Shown here piece after piece: positions 24,877 to 36,288 of a DNA stretch of 64,000 bases. Made by a program: the position numbers and the translations under genes. The notes beneath the pieces are model-generated. The model had not been told where the DNA came from. It saw only the letters and a list, made by a program, of their open reading frames with translations, and ran no database searches. The DNA is from Castellaniella sp041677825 (lineage in GTDB: Bacteria; Pseudomonadota; Gammaproteobacteria; Burkholderiales; Burkholderiaceae_B), in the NCBI RefSeq assembly GCF_041677825.1, contig NZ_JBAYPG010000015.1, positions 1-64,000 of the forward strand, in the 5' to 3' direction. Every line of letters begins with the position of its first letter. Position 1 is the first letter of the stretch.

Positions 24877-26763
24877 ATGCAGAAGATTCGAGAGTTTCAC
24901 CGTCAGTCCATTCAGGATCGCGAAGGTTTCTGGGCGCGCGAGGCCCGGCGTATTCATTGGGAAACCCCCTGGTCCAAAGTGCTCGATGACTCGCGCCTGC
25001 CATTTGCGCGCTGGTTTGTCGGCGGGCGCACCAATCTCTGCTACAACGCGGTCGATCGCTGGCTGGACACCCAGGCAGATCAGCCGGCGCTGATCTGGGT
25101 GTCGACCGAGACGGATCAGGAAATCGTCTACACGTGGGCCGAATTGGCGCGCGAGGTCCAAGTGGCAGCCGCCATGCTGCAGAGCCTGGGGGTTGTCCAG
25201 GGCGACCGGGTGCTGATCTATCTGCCGATGATTCCACAGGCCGCATTCATCATGCTGGCCTGCGCACGGCTGGGGGCCATCCATTCGGTGGTGTTCGGCG
25301 GCTTTGCCGCGCACAACCTCGCGCAACGCATCGACGATGCACAGCCCGGGGTGGTGGTGTCGACCGACGCCGGCTCGCGGGGCGGGCGGCCGATTGCCTA
25401 CAAACCCTTGCTGGATCAGGCCCTGAGCCAATCGGTGCACCAGCCGGACCATGTGCTTCTGGTGGATCGCGGTCTGGTGCCCATGTCGCTGCAGGCCGGG
25501 CGTGATCTTGATTACGCCACCTTGCGGGCGCGCCATCTGGATGTGCAGGTTCCGGTGGTCTGGCTCGAATCGAACGAGCCCAGCTATATTCTGTATACCT
25601 CGGGCACCACGGGCAATCCGAAGGGGGTGCAGCGTGATGTGGGCGGCTACGCCGTCGCGCTGTGTGCCTCCATGGAATATATCTTCGGCGGCAAGCCGGG
25701 CGATACCTATTTTTCGACCAGCGACATTGGCTGGGTCGTCGGGCATTCCTATGTGGTGTACGGGCCCTTGCTCAACGGTCAGGCCACGGTGATGTACGAG
25801 GGCACGCCCATACGGCCCGACGCTGCAATTCTGTGGCGCATCATCGAAACCCATCGCGTGAATGCGCTGTTTTCTGCACCTACGGCGATCCGGGTGCTCA
25901 AGAAGCATGATCCTGCCCTGCTCACGCGCCACGACCTCTCCAGTCTCGATCGCATCTACCTGGCGGGCGAGCCGCTTGATGAACTGACCGGTCAGTGGCT
26001 CTCCGAGGCCCTGAACAAGCCGGTGATCGACAACTATTGGCAGACCGAAACCGGCTGGCCGATCCTGTCGGCCCAGCCAGGGGTCGAGGAAGTGCCCACC
26101 CGCTATGGCAGTCCGACCTTCCCGGTCTATGGCTTCGATGTACGTGTGGTCAGCGAGGCGTCCGGGCTGGACAGCGGCCCCAATGAGAAAGGGGTGGTCG
26201 CCATCGAGCCGCCGCTGCCGCCCGGGGCCATGAGCACGATCTGGCGCAATGATGAACGATTCGTAACGACATATTTCGAATCTTTTCCTGGGCGTCAGAC
26301 CTACTCCACGTCCGATTGGGGGCGGGTCGATGATGACGGCTATTGGTTCATTCTCGGGCGCACCGATGACGTGATCAATGTTGCCGGGCACCGGCTGGGC
26401 ACGCGCGAAATCGAAGAGTCCGTCAACACGCATCCGGCAGTCGCCGAATCCGCAGTGGTGGGGGTGGCCGATCCGATCAAGGGCCAGCAGGCGGTGGGCT
26501 TTGCGGTGCTGCGGGATTCTGCCCTGCTGGATGCACCGGATGGCCGCACGCGGCTCGAGGCCGAGATCAAGAAGGTGGTCGAACAGCGCAACGGTGCCGT
26601 GGCCCGGCCGTCACGCATCCTGTTTGTCGGCAGTCTGCCCAAGACGCGTTCGGGCAAGGTGCTACGCCGTGCCATCGTGGCGCTGTGCGAAGGGCGCGAC
26701 CCCGGCGATCTCACGGCGGTAGAGGACCCCTCTGCACTCGAACAGATTCGTGGGGTGCTCTGA
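24877..26763 (+). CDS. prpE: Propionate--CoA ligase (PrpE-type)
   Basis: AMP-forming acyl-CoA synthetase of the PrpE branch, which activates propionate (and related short acids) to propionyl-CoA. In 628 residues it shows ILYTSGTTGNPKGVQRD (P-loop-like core), NYWQTETGWPI, the STSDWG motif typical of PrpE/ACSS3, and the acetylatable Lys in LPKTRSGKVLRRAI. I chose the ATG at 24877 because AATGGAG sits six bases upstream; the ATG at 24865 has no ribosome-binding site. It is followed 212 bases later by acetyl-CoA synthetase. Confidence 0.9.
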   Translation: MQKIREFHRQSIQDREGFWAREARRIHWETPWSKVLDDSRLPFARWFVGGRTNLCYNAVDRWLDTQADQPALIWVSTETDQEIVYTWAELAREVQVAAAMLQSLGVVQGDRVLIYLPMIPQAAFIMLACARLGAIHSVVFGGFAAHNLAQRIDDAQPGVVVSTDAGSRGGRPIAYKPLLDQALSQSVHQPDHVLLVDRGLVPMSLQAGRDLDYATLRARHLDVQVPVVWLESNEPSYILYTSGTTGNPKGVQRDVGGYAVALCASMEYIFGGKPGDTYFSTSDIGWVVGHSYVVYGPLLNGQATVMYEGTPIRPDAAILWRIIETHRVNALFSAPTAIRVLKKHDPALLTRHDLSSLDRIYLAGEPLDELTGQWLSEALNKPVIDNYWQTETGWPILSAQPGVEEVPTRYGSPTFPVYGFDVRVVSEASGLDSGPNEKGVVAIEPPLPPGAMSTIWRNDERFVTTYFESFPGRQTYSTSDWGRVDDDGYWFILGRTDDVINVAGHRLGTREIEESVNTHPAVAESAVVGVADPIKGQQAVGFAVLRDSALLDAPDGRTRLEAEIKKVVEQRNGAVARPSRILFVGSLPKTRSGKVLRRAIVALCEGRDPGDLTAVEDPSALEQIRGVL

Positions 26764-26975
26764 AGAGCGGGTTCGCACAGGTGTTCTGCTGCGCTGGAGA
26801 AGGCGATCCTGAAAGGGGGGGGCAGCCTTCCCTTTCTTCGCACCCTTGGGTGCCGGGCGTCAGTGCGAGGGGGATGTCAAGCCTGTCAGGGTCGAGTAAG
26901 AAACTTGCGGTACGTTAGGCCTGCATGCGTCAGGTACGCCTGAACCACCACACATCACAATCAAAGGAGCGCGTC

Positions 26976-28955
<1,980 letters not shown>

Positions 28956-28995
28956 CGCACGGGCGCGGGGCAAGCGTGGCAAGGGGCCTCTGGCG

Positions 28996-30642
28996 CTACA
29001 TGCCGTTGTAGACCGGGCCCTCGCCCCCCTGTGGCGTCACCCAGACGATGTTCTGCGTGGGATCCTTGATATCACAGGTCTTGCAATGGACGCAGTTCTG
29101 TGCGTTGATCTGCAGCCGGTCTTCGCCTGTTTCGGTCTTGACGAATTCATATACCCCCGCCGGGCAGAAGCGCGCTTCGGGGCCACCGTATTTGGCCAGG
29201 TTGACCTGCACCGGGACCTTGTCGTCCTTGAGGGTCAGGTGCACCGGTTCGTCTTCTTCATGATGCGTGTTCGACAGATAGACCGAACTGAGCCGATCGA
29301 AGGTGAGCACGCCATCCGGCTTGGGATAGTCGATGCGGGCACATTGCGCGGCGGGTTGCAGGCAGGCATGATCGGGCTTGTCGCGGTGCAGGGTCCAGGG
29401 CATCCTGCCCCTGAGCAGCCACTGTTCGATACCGGTCATGAGGGTGCCCATGGTGCGGCCCTTCTTGAACCATTGCTTGAAATTGCGTGATTTGTTCAGC
29501 TCTGCACGCAGCCAGGATGATTCGAAGGCTGCAGGGTAGGCCGTGAGTTCGTCGTGGCTGCGGCCGGCCACCAGCGCGTCGAATGCGGCTTCGGCTGCCA
29601 GTGCCCCCGACTTGATGGCCGAGTGGCTGCCCTTGATGCGCGATGCGTTGAGCATGCCGGCCTCGCAGCCCACCAGCACCCCGCCCGGAAAACAGAGTTT
29701 GGGTATCGACAGCAGCCCGCCGGCTGTGAGCGAACGGGCACCGTATTGCACGCGCTTGCCACCTTCGAAGGTGGTGCGGATGGCCGGATGGGTCTTGTAG
29801 CGCTGGAATTCATCGAACGGGGACAGCCAGGGGTTGGCATAATCGAGCCCGACGACCAGGCCCACGGCCACCAGATTGTCGTTCAGGTGGTACAGGAACG
29901 AGCCGCCGTAGGTGTCGGCATCGAGCGGCCAGCCCGCCGTGTGCATGACCAGCCCGGGGCGGGACTTTTCGGCCGGGACTTCCCAGAGCTCTTTGATGCC
30001 GATGGCATAGCTCTGGGGGTCGCGATCCGCATCGAGGTGGAACCGTTCGATCAGCTGACGGCCCAGATGGCCGCGCGAGCCTTCGGCGAAGATCGTGTAG
30101 CGGGCGAGAAGTTCCATGCCCGGCTGATAGGCGGCCGTGTGGCTGCCATCGCGCGCCACGCCCATATCGCCCGTGAGCACACCCCGCACCGCGCCGTTTT
30201 CGGCATACAGCACGTGCGCCGCGGCAAACCCCGGAAAGACATCGACCCCCAGGGCCTCGGCCTGCTCGCCCAGCCAGCGGGTGACGTGCCCCAGGCGCAC
30301 GATATAGTTACCGTGATTCTTGAAGCAGTCGGGCAGCAGCCAGGCTGGCGTCGAGCGCGCGCCGGTTTCGCTGAGAAACAGGAAACGATCCTCGGATACG
30401 GGCAGATCGAGCGGGGCGCCCCGGGCCTGCCAGTCGGGCAGCAGCTCGGACAGGGCCTGGGGGTCCATCACGCAGCCAGAAAGAATGTGGGCGCCGATTT
30501 CGGCTGCTTTCTCGAGTACGCAGACACTGACGTCCTGACCGCGTTCGGCGGCCAGTTGCTTGAGACGGATGGCGGCCGACAGGCCTGCCGGCCCGCCGCC
30601 GACGATGACCACATCGTATTCCATCGATTCGCGTTCGGTCAT
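28996..30642 (-). CDS. Electron transfer flavoprotein-ubiquinone oxidoreductase
   Basis: ETF-QO passes electrons from acyl-CoA dehydrogenases, via ETF, to the quinone pool at the inner membrane. The 548-residue protein has the FAD-binding YDVVIVGGGPAGLSAAIRL, the family block GAHILSGCVMDPQALSELLPDW, and a C-terminal 4Fe-4S cluster motif with CPAGVYEF and NCVHCKTCDIKDP. AGGAG lies about 11 bases before the ATG at 30642. It shares a 124-base divergent gap with a hotdog thioesterase, and an operator-like dyad is centred there. Fits the acyl-CoA catabolism neighbourhood. Confidence 0.95.
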   Translation of the reverse strand: MTERESMEYDVVIVGGGPAGLSAAIRLKQLAAERGQDVSVCVLEKAAEIGAHILSGCVMDPQALSELLPDWQARGAPLDLPVSEDRFLFLSETGARSTPAWLLPDCFKNHGNYIVRLGHVTRWLGEQAEALGVDVFPGFAAAHVLYAENGAVRGVLTGDMGVARDGSHTAAYQPGMELLARYTIFAEGSRGHLGRQLIERFHLDADRDPQSYAIGIKELWEVPAEKSRPGLVMHTAGWPLDADTYGGSFLYHLNDNLVAVGLVVGLDYANPWLSPFDEFQRYKTHPAIRTTFEGGKRVQYGARSLTAGGLLSIPKLCFPGGVLVGCEAGMLNASRIKGSHSAIKSGALAAEAAFDALVAGRSHDELTAYPAAFESSWLRAELNKSRNFKQWFKKGRTMGTLMTGIEQWLLRGRMPWTLHRDKPDHACLQPAAQCARIDYPKPDGVLTFDRLSSVYLSNTHHEEDEPVHLTLKDDKVPVQVNLAKYGGPEARFCPAGVYEFVKTETGEDRLQINAQNCVHCKTCDIKDPTQNIVWVTPQGGEGPVYNGM

Positions 30643-30684
30643 GAGTGCAAGGCTCCTATGGCTCATGGGGCAGGGCTTCCCCTG

Positions 30685-30713
30685 CGATGTGCAGCCCATT
30701 GTATTGCACATCG
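30685..30713. promoter_or_regulatory. Operator-like inverted repeat in the ETF-QO/thioesterase gap
   Basis: Perfect 9-base arms CGATGTGCA and TGCACATCG are separated by 11 bases. A plus-strand TATACT (30715-30720) adjoins it as a likely -10 for the thioesterase gene. The geometry suits a dimeric regulator acting on both divergent genes. The regulator is not identifiable from this window. Confidence 0.55.
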
Positions 30714-30766
30714 TTATACTGCTGTTGTGCGGGCACACACGCCCGGTTGAAAGCAACAGGTGCTGG

Positions 30767-31237
30767 ATGAATATGTCGAACCAGGTGAACACGCCAAATC
30801 AGGTGGACACGCCAAACCAGGATCAGGCTACCTACAGCGGCGCCTACGAAATCACCATGGACGTACGCTGGGGTGACCAGGATGCCATGCGCCACGTCAA
30901 CAATGCGATGTATTTCCGGTATTTCGAAGAGGCCCGGGTGCGCCTTTTCGAGAGTCTGGGGCGCAGGACATCGAAAGAAGGCTTTGCAGTTCTGGCGCAT
31001 ATCTCATGTGATTTTCTTGAGCCACTGATGTATCCTGCCCGTATCACGGTGGGCATGAAATGCCAGCGCATCGGCAGCAGCAGCCTGGAACTGCACAGCT
31101 GGATAGCACCGGCCGACGACCCGGATTTGCTCCATGCGCGCAGTCGAAGCGTGGTGGTGAACACCAATGACGCAGGCCGGCCGACACCCTGGTCGGATCG
31201 CGACCGTGCGGCGCTGCAGGCGTATTTCACGGCATGA
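30767..31237 (+). CDS. Acyl-CoA thioesterase, hotdog fold (4HBT family)
   Basis: Hotdog-fold thioesterase resembling the 4-hydroxybenzoyl-CoA thioesterase/YbgC group (156 aa). VRWGDQDAMRHVNNAMYFRYFEEARVR contains the active-site Asp and the HVNNAxYFRYFEEAR helix. The N-terminal 24 residues are a low-complexity extension made of an 18-base repeat (Asn-Gln-Val-Asn/Asp-Thr-Pro, 30779-30814 plus a partial copy). ATGs at 30767 and 30773 are both possible. The substrate is unknown; the context suggests release or detoxification of catabolic acyl-CoAs. Confidence 0.87.
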   Translation: MNMSNQVNTPNQVDTPNQDQATYSGAYEITMDVRWGDQDAMRHVNNAMYFRYFEEARVRLFESLGRRTSKEGFAVLAHISCDFLEPLMYPARITVGMKCQRIGSSSLELHSWIAPADDPDLLHARSRSVVVNTNDAGRPTPWSDRDRAALQAYFTA

Positions 31238-31291
31238 TGCCGGCAGGCAGCATGTCAGAGTCGATGTATCTTCATCTCGAAGGGAAAACGT

Positions 31292-31990
31292 ATGGATAAA
31301 GTGTATTCGAGTGCCGCTGACGCATTGCGTGATGTGGTGGCCGATAATCAGATGATCGCCGTGGGCGGGTTCGGGCTGTGCGGCATTCCCGAAGCCCTGA
31401 TTGCCGCGCTGCGCGATTCCGGCGTACAGAACCTCACCTGCGTCAGCAACAATGCCGGGGTCGACGACTTCGGGCTGGGCCTGCTGCTGGCCACCCGCCA
31501 GATCAAGAAGATGATTGCATCGTACGTGGGCGAGAACAAAGAGTTCGAGCGCCAATACCTGGCGGGCGAACTCGAACTCGAATTCACGCCCCAGGGCACG
31601 CTGGCCGAAAAGCTGCGCGCCGGGGGCTGTGGCATCCCTGCGTTCTATACGGCTACCGGCGTGGGCACCGTAGTGGCCGAAGGCAAGGAAACCCACGAGT
31701 TCGATGGCAAGACCTATCTGCTCGAGCGGTCCATCGTGCCTGATGTGTCCCTGGTCAAGGCCCAGAAGGCCGATCGCAGCGGCAATCTGATATTTCGCCG
31801 TACGGCGCGCAACTTCAATCCCAACGTCGCCATGGCGGGTCGCATCACCATTGCCGAAGTCGAGGAAATCGTGCCTGTGGGTGCACTCGACCCCGATGAT
31901 ATCCATCTGCCGGGCATTTTCGTGCACCGCCTGGTGCTCAATGCCCACCCCGAAAAGCGTATCGAGCAACGCACCATTCGCAGCAAGTAA
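31292..31990 (+). CDS. 3-oxoacid CoA-transferase subunit A
   Basis: Alpha subunit of a family I CoA-transferase (ScoA/AtoD-like, 232 aa), moving CoA from succinyl-CoA or another donor to a 3-oxoacid. The N-terminal glycine-rich motif VGGFGLCGIPEALI and the stretch LTCVSNNAGVDDFGLGLLL are diagnostic, with GTLAEKLRAGGCGIPAFYT further on. The succinyl-CoA:3-ketoacid type is my best guess because of this spacing and the subunit B sequence, but acetoacetate versus another acid cannot be settled. It is 14 bases before subunit B. Confidence 0.92.
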   Translation: MDKVYSSAADALRDVVADNQMIAVGGFGLCGIPEALIAALRDSGVQNLTCVSNNAGVDDFGLGLLLATRQIKKMIASYVGENKEFERQYLAGELELEFTPQGTLAEKLRAGGCGIPAFYTATGVGTVVAEGKETHEFDGKTYLLERSIVPDVSLVKAQKADRSGNLIFRRTARNFNPNVAMAGRITIAEVEEIVPVGALDPDDIHLPGIFVHRLVLNAHPEKRIEQRTIRSK

Positions 31991-32004
31991 GGAGATTCTT
32001 CACT

Positions 32005-32661
32005 ATGGCATGGGATCGTGAACAAATGGCTGCCCGGGCAGCCCAGGAACTGCATGACGGCTTCTACGTCAATCTGGGCATTGGCTTGCCCACCAAGGTG
32101 GCCAATTACGTGCCCGACGGCATGGAAGTCTGGCTGCAGTCCGAAAACGGCTTGCTGGGCATCGGCCCCTTCCCGACCGAAGACGAAGTCGATGCAGACC
32201 TCATCAATGCCGGCAAGCAAACCGTGACCACATTGCCGGGCTCGTCCATATTCGCCTCGGCCGAATCCTTCGGCATGATCCGCGGCGGCAAGATCAATCT
32301 GGCCATTCTGGGGGCCATGCAGGTATCCGAAAAAGGCGACCTGGCCAACTGGATGATTCCGGGCAAGATGATCAAGGGCATGGGCGGGGCCATGGACCTC
32401 GTCGCTGGTGTGGGGCGGGTCGTCGTCCTCATGGAACACGTGGCGGTCAACAGGAAGGATGGCTCCGAAAGCCACAAGCTGCTGTCCGAGTGCACCCTGC
32501 CACTGACCGGGGTGGGGGTGGTCGACCTCATCATCACCGATCTCGGGGTCATGGAAGTCACCGACAGCGGCTTGCGCCTGACCGAACTCGCCCCTGGCGT
32601 CACGGTCGAGGACATTCAGGCGCGCACATCGGCCCGGCTCGATGTCTCGGCAGTGGCCTGA
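32005..32661 (+). CDS. 3-oxoacid CoA-transferase subunit B
   Basis: Beta subunit of the CoA-transferase (218 aa). The catalytic glutamate is in the SENGLLGIGP motif, preceded by NLGIGLPTKVANYVPDG; GGKINLAILGAMQVSEKGDLANW is also conserved. AAGGAGATTC upstream gives a good ribosome-binding site. With subunit A it forms the heteromeric enzyme, which supplies acetoacetyl-CoA from ketone bodies or from degraded amino and fatty acids, feeding the same pools as the neighbouring synthetases. Confidence 0.94.
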   Translation: MAWDREQMAARAAQELHDGFYVNLGIGLPTKVANYVPDGMEVWLQSENGLLGIGPFPTEDEVDADLINAGKQTVTTLPGSSIFASAESFGMIRGGKINLAILGAMQVSEKGDLANWMIPGKMIKGMGGAMDLVAGVGRVVVLMEHVAVNRKDGSESHKLLSECTLPLTGVGVVDLIITDLGVMEVTDSGLRLTELAPGVTVEDIQARTSARLDVSAVA

Positions 32662-32693
32662 TGCCGATATGCCGCAATCAGAAGCGCGGCCTG

Positions 32694-32717
32694 CCACGCC
32701 CTTTCTTCAGGGCGTGG
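32694..32717. terminator. Hairpin between CoA-transferase and aminopeptidase genes
   Basis: CCACGCCC and GGGCGTGG (8-base perfect stem, 8-base loop TTTCTTCA) lie 32 bases past the subunit B stop. No T tract follows on the plus strand, so this is a weak or Rho-assisted terminator candidate. Confidence 0.4.
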
Positions 32718-32721
32718 ACAG

Positions 32722-34563
32722 ATGGCGCAGCCCGTGAAACCGGCTTGTGATGCGGCAAGCATGTCCAGTGATACCGTCTCTGCAATGCAACGCCTGCAGG
32801 CCCTGCGTGCGCACTTGCATGCCGTGGGTCTGCAGGCCTGCCTGATCCCGACCGCGGATCCGCACCTGTCCGAATACCTGCCCGACCACTGGGCGGCGCG
32901 GGCCTGGCTGTCCGGGTTTGATGGCTCGGCGGGCAGCCTGCTGGTGACGGCACGTTTTGCGGGCCTGTGGACGGACAGCCGGTATTGGGTGCAGGCGCAA
33001 CAGCAGCTGCAAGGCACCGGCATCGTGCTGATGCGTGCCGGTGCGCCCGATGTGCCTGACACACTGGCCTGGGTGCAGCGTCATCTCCAGGCCGGAGACC
33101 GGCTGGCCATGGACGGCCGGGTGCTCGATCATGCTGCGGCCGTACGCTGGCGGGCCGGCTTGCGGGCCTGTTCGATCGAACTCGTCCTGGATCAGGATCC
33201 AGTCGCTGCCGTGTGGTCGGGGCGTCCGGCGCTGCCCACCGCTCCGGTCTATGAGCACCGGCCGCCCCATGCCTGCAGAACCCGGGCGGCAAACCTGGCG
33301 GCGGTGCGCGAGGCCATGGGCGTGGCGGGCGCACGCTGGCACTTGATATCCACGCTCGACGACATCGCCTGGCTGCTGAATCTGCGCGGCGCCGATGTCG
33401 AGTACAACCCGGTCTTCCTGGCGCACGCGCTGATCGGGCCCGATGACACCCGGCTGTACGTGGCGCCCGGCAAGATCGCGCCCGAACTGGCCAGCCGCCT
33501 GGCGGTCGATGGGGTCGTGCTGCGCGACTACGGCGCTCTGGGGCAGGATCTGGCCGCGCTGCCCTCTGGCCAGTCCCTGCTGATCGATCCAGCGCGGGTC
33601 ACCGAGGGTACGCTGGTGGCAGCGCAGGGCCTGCGCCTGATCGAGGCGATGAACCCCAGCCAGCTTTTCAAGGCCATCAAGAATTCGGCCGAAGCGGCGC
33701 ACATCCGCGACACGATGGTGCAGGACGGGGTGGCACTGTGCGAATTCCTTGCCTGGTTCGAAGCAGCACTGGCGGCCGGGCAGACGGTGACCGAACTCGA
33801 TGTGGATGCCCGCATCACAGAAGCGCGCAGCCGTCGCCCGGGGTTCGTCAGCCCGAGCTTTGCAACCATTGCCGGTTTCAATGCCAACGGTGCCATGCCG
33901 CATTATCGCGCCACCAGGCAGGCCCATGCGCGCATTCAGGGGCAGGGGCTGCTGTTGATCGATTCAGGTGGGCAGTACCTGGGGGGCACCACCGACATCA
34001 CCCGCGTGGTACCGGTCGGTGAACCCACGACTGCCCAGCGTTCGGATTACACGCGTGTCCTGCAGGCCCACATTGCCCTGGCACGCAGCGTGTTTCCGGT
34101 CGGTACGCCCGCTGCCGTGCTCGATGCGGTGGCCCGCATGCCATTGTGGCGCCATGGCCTCGACTATGGCCATGGTACAGGGCACGGCGTAGGCTATTTC
34201 CTGAATGTGCACGAGGGCCCGCAGTCGATCTCCGTGCGCGCGCATGCCCGTGCGCACCAGGACATGCAGGCTGGCATGCTCACCTCGAACGAACCCGGGC
34301 TGTATCGCGATGGCCAGTGGGGCATACGCATCGAGAACCTGGTGCTGGCGGTCGCGGCCGAGCAGAACGAATCCGGTCCGTTCCTGGCGTTCGAAACCGT
34401 GACGCTGTGTCCCATCGATACCCGCTGCATCCTGCGCGACCGCCTGGCCCCCGAAGAGCGTGGCTGGCTCGATGCCTATCACCAGCAGGTCCGCAGCCGG
34501 CTGTTGCCGCATCTCGATGGCGCTGCACGTGCCTGGCTGCTGGCCCGGACCGAGCGGTTATAA
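32722..34563 (+). CDS. Xaa-Pro aminopeptidase (M24 family, APP1-like)
   Basis: Large three-domain aminopeptidase P of the XPNPEP1 type (up to 613 aa), removing N-terminal residues before proline. Two creatinase-like N-terminal domains (with TADPHLSEYLPDHWAARAWL and TDSRYWVQAQ) precede a catalytic pita-bread domain from about residue 320. Likely metal ligands include Asp in LLIDSGGQY and TDITRVV, His in GHGTGHGVGYF, and Glu in SNEPGLY and RIENLVL. ATGs at 32722, 32761 and 32785 are possible, and none has a clear ribosome-binding site. Its 3' end carries the pyrG promoter. Confidence 0.92.
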   Translation: MAQPVKPACDAASMSSDTVSAMQRLQALRAHLHAVGLQACLIPTADPHLSEYLPDHWAARAWLSGFDGSAGSLLVTARFAGLWTDSRYWVQAQQQLQGTGIVLMRAGAPDVPDTLAWVQRHLQAGDRLAMDGRVLDHAAAVRWRAGLRACSIELVLDQDPVAAVWSGRPALPTAPVYEHRPPHACRTRAANLAAVREAMGVAGARWHLISTLDDIAWLLNLRGADVEYNPVFLAHALIGPDDTRLYVAPGKIAPELASRLAVDGVVLRDYGALGQDLAALPSGQSLLIDPARVTEGTLVAAQGLRLIEAMNPSQLFKAIKNSAEAAHIRDTMVQDGVALCEFLAWFEAALAAGQTVTELDVDARITEARSRRPGFVSPSFATIAGFNANGAMPHYRATRQAHARIQGQGLLLIDSGGQYLGGTTDITRVVPVGEPTTAQRSDYTRVLQAHIALARSVFPVGTPAAVLDAVARMPLWRHGLDYGHGTGHGVGYFLNVHEGPQSISVRAHARAHQDMQAGMLTSNEPGLYRDGQWGIRIENLVLAVAAEQNESGPFLAFETVTLCPIDTRCILRDRLAPEERGWLDAYHQQVRSRLLPHLDGAARAWLLARTERL

Positions 34564-34564
34564 T
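34559..34564 (+). promoter_or_regulatory. Candidate pyrG promoter -10 element
   Basis: A TATAAT spans the aminopeptidase stop codon, 41 bases before the pyrG ATG. The corresponding -35 is weak. A promoter at the start of the pyrG-kdsA-eno-ftsB series would be expected here. Confidence 0.45.
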
Positions 34565-34605
34565 CCCAGTTTCCCGCTCCTGCCCGATTGTTTCGGGTGT
34601 TTCTC

Positions 34606-36288
34606 ATGACCAAATACGTATTCGTTACCGGCGGGGTGGTGTCCTCGCTGGGCAAGGGCATTGCGGCGGCGTCGTTGGCGGCGATTCTCGAATCGCGTGG
34701 TCTGCGCGTCACCATGCTCAAGCTCGATCCATACATCAATGTGGATCCGGGCACCATGAGCCCCTTCCAGCACGGCGAAGTCTTCGTCACCGAAGACGGG
34801 GCAGAAACCGATCTCGATCTCGGCCACTACGAACGCTTTGTGTCGGCGCGCATGCGCAGGGTGAACAATTTCACCACCGGCCAGATCTACGAGTCGGTCC
34901 TGCGCAAGGAACGGCGGGGCGATTATCTGGGCAAGACGGTTCAGGTCATCCCGCACATCACCAATGAAATCCAGGACTTCATCGTTCGCGGTGCCAAGGC
35001 GGCCTACGAAGGGCAGGCCGATATCGCCATTGTCGAGATTGGCGGCACGGTGGGTGACATCGAGTCTCTGCCCTTTCTCGAGGCCGTGCGTCAGATGAGC
35101 CTGCGCCTGGGGCGCAATCAGTGCGCCTTCGTGCATCTCACGCTGGTGCCCTACATCGCCTCGGCGGGCGAACTCAAGACCAAGCCCACGCAGCATTCGG
35201 TACAGAAACTGCGCGAGATCGGCATTTATCCCAATGCCTTGCTGTGTCGGGCCGATCGCCCGGTGCCGGAAGACGAACGCGCCAAGATCTCGCTGTTTTC
35301 CAACGTCCCCCTCGATGCCGTGATATCGGTCTGGGATGCGGATTCAATCTACCGGATCCCGGCCATGCTGCACAGTCAGGGGCTCGACAGCCTGGTCTGC
35401 GATGCGTTGGCAATCACGCCGCCACCGGCCGATCTCACGCTCTGGGACCGGCTGGTCGACGATCTCGAACACCCCGAGCACGACATCACCGTGGGCATGG
35501 TCGGCAAGTACGTCGATCTGACCGAGTCCTACAAGTCACTGACCGAAGCACTGGTCCATGCGGGCATCCACACGCGCACGCGGGTGCACGTCGAATACAT
35601 CGATTCCGAAGAGATCGAAACCCGCGGTACGGCGTCGCTGGCCGGGCTCGATGCGATCCTGGTGCCTGGCGGCTTCGGCAAGCGTGGTACAGAAGGCAAG
35701 ATTCGTGCCATCCAGTATGCGCGCGAACAGGGCATCCCTTTTCTGGGCATCTGCCTGGGCATGCAGCTGGCCGTGGTCGAATTCGCCCGTCATGTGGCGG
35801 GCCTGGGGGGCGCCAACAGCACCGAGTTCGATCCTTCGGCCGCGCATCCGGTGGTGGCCCTGATCACCGAGTGGCAGGATCGCGAAGGGGCCATCGAGCG
35901 GCGTGATGCGGGCTCCGACCTTGGCGGCACCATGCGCAAGGGTGCACAGCGCTGTCCGGTCAAGCCAGGGACTCGTGCGCATGAGATCTACGGCGATGAG
36001 GTCAACGAAAGGCACCGGCACCGCTACGAAGTCAATAACGTCTATGTGCATCGGCTCGAAGAAGCAGGCCTGGTGATCAGTGCCCGCACGCCCTCTGAAA
36101 ACCTGCCCGAGATCATGGAACTGCCGGGCCATCCGTGGTTCATGGGGGTGCAGTTCCACCCCGAATTCACCTCGACGCCCCGTGATGGGCATCCGCTGTT
36201 CACCAGCTATGTGCGCGCTGCGCTGGCCTGTCAGGCGCGGGTTCCTGAAAAGCCGCAGGCCTCTGAACGCGCAGCGGGGGCCGCATGA
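34606..36288 (+). CDS. pyrG: CTP synthase
   Basis: Amidates UTP to CTP with ATP and glutamine. The 560-residue protein has the N-terminal synthetase domain (TKYVFVTGGVVSSLGKG, then MTVDPG-type NVDPGTMSPFQHGEVFVT) and a C-terminal class I glutamine amidotransferase domain with the nucleophile in FLGICLGMQLAVVEFAR and the His/Glu pair in GVQFHPEFTSTP. I chose the ATG before TKYVF. Its stop overlaps the kdsA start as ATGA. pyrG-kdsA-eno-ftsB is a conserved proteobacterial order. Confidence 0.98.
   Translation: MTKYVFVTGGVVSSLGKGIAAASLAAILESRGLRVTMLKLDPYINVDPGTMSPFQHGEVFVTEDGAETDLDLGHYERFVSARMRRVNNFTTGQIYESVLRKERRGDYLGKTVQVIPHITNEIQDFIVRGAKAAYEGQADIAIVEIGGTVGDIESLPFLEAVRQMSLRLGRNQCAFVHLTLVPYIASAGELKTKPTQHSVQKLREIGIYPNALLCRADRPVPEDERAKISLFSNVPLDAVISVWDADSIYRIPAMLHSQGLDSLVCDALAITPPPADLTLWDRLVDDLEHPEHDITVGMVGKYVDLTESYKSLTEALVHAGIHTRTRVHVEYIDSEEIETRGTASLAGLDAILVPGGFGKRGTEGKIRAIQYAREQGIPFLGICLGMQLAVVEFARHVAGLGGANSTEFDPSAAHPVVALITEWQDREGAIERRDAGSDLGGTMRKGAQRCPVKPGTRAHEIYGDEVNERHRHRYEVNNVYVHRLEEAGLVISARTPSENLPEIMELPGHPWFMGVQFHPEFTSTPRDGHPLFTSYVRAALACQARVPEKPQASERAAGAA

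Noticed and set aside
24874..26433. 519-codon minus-strand frame
   Set aside because: Complete antisense shadow of the propionyl-CoA synthetase gene.
29554..30750. 398-codon plus-strand frame
   Set aside because: Antisense to ETF-QO; would also run through the divergent promoter region.
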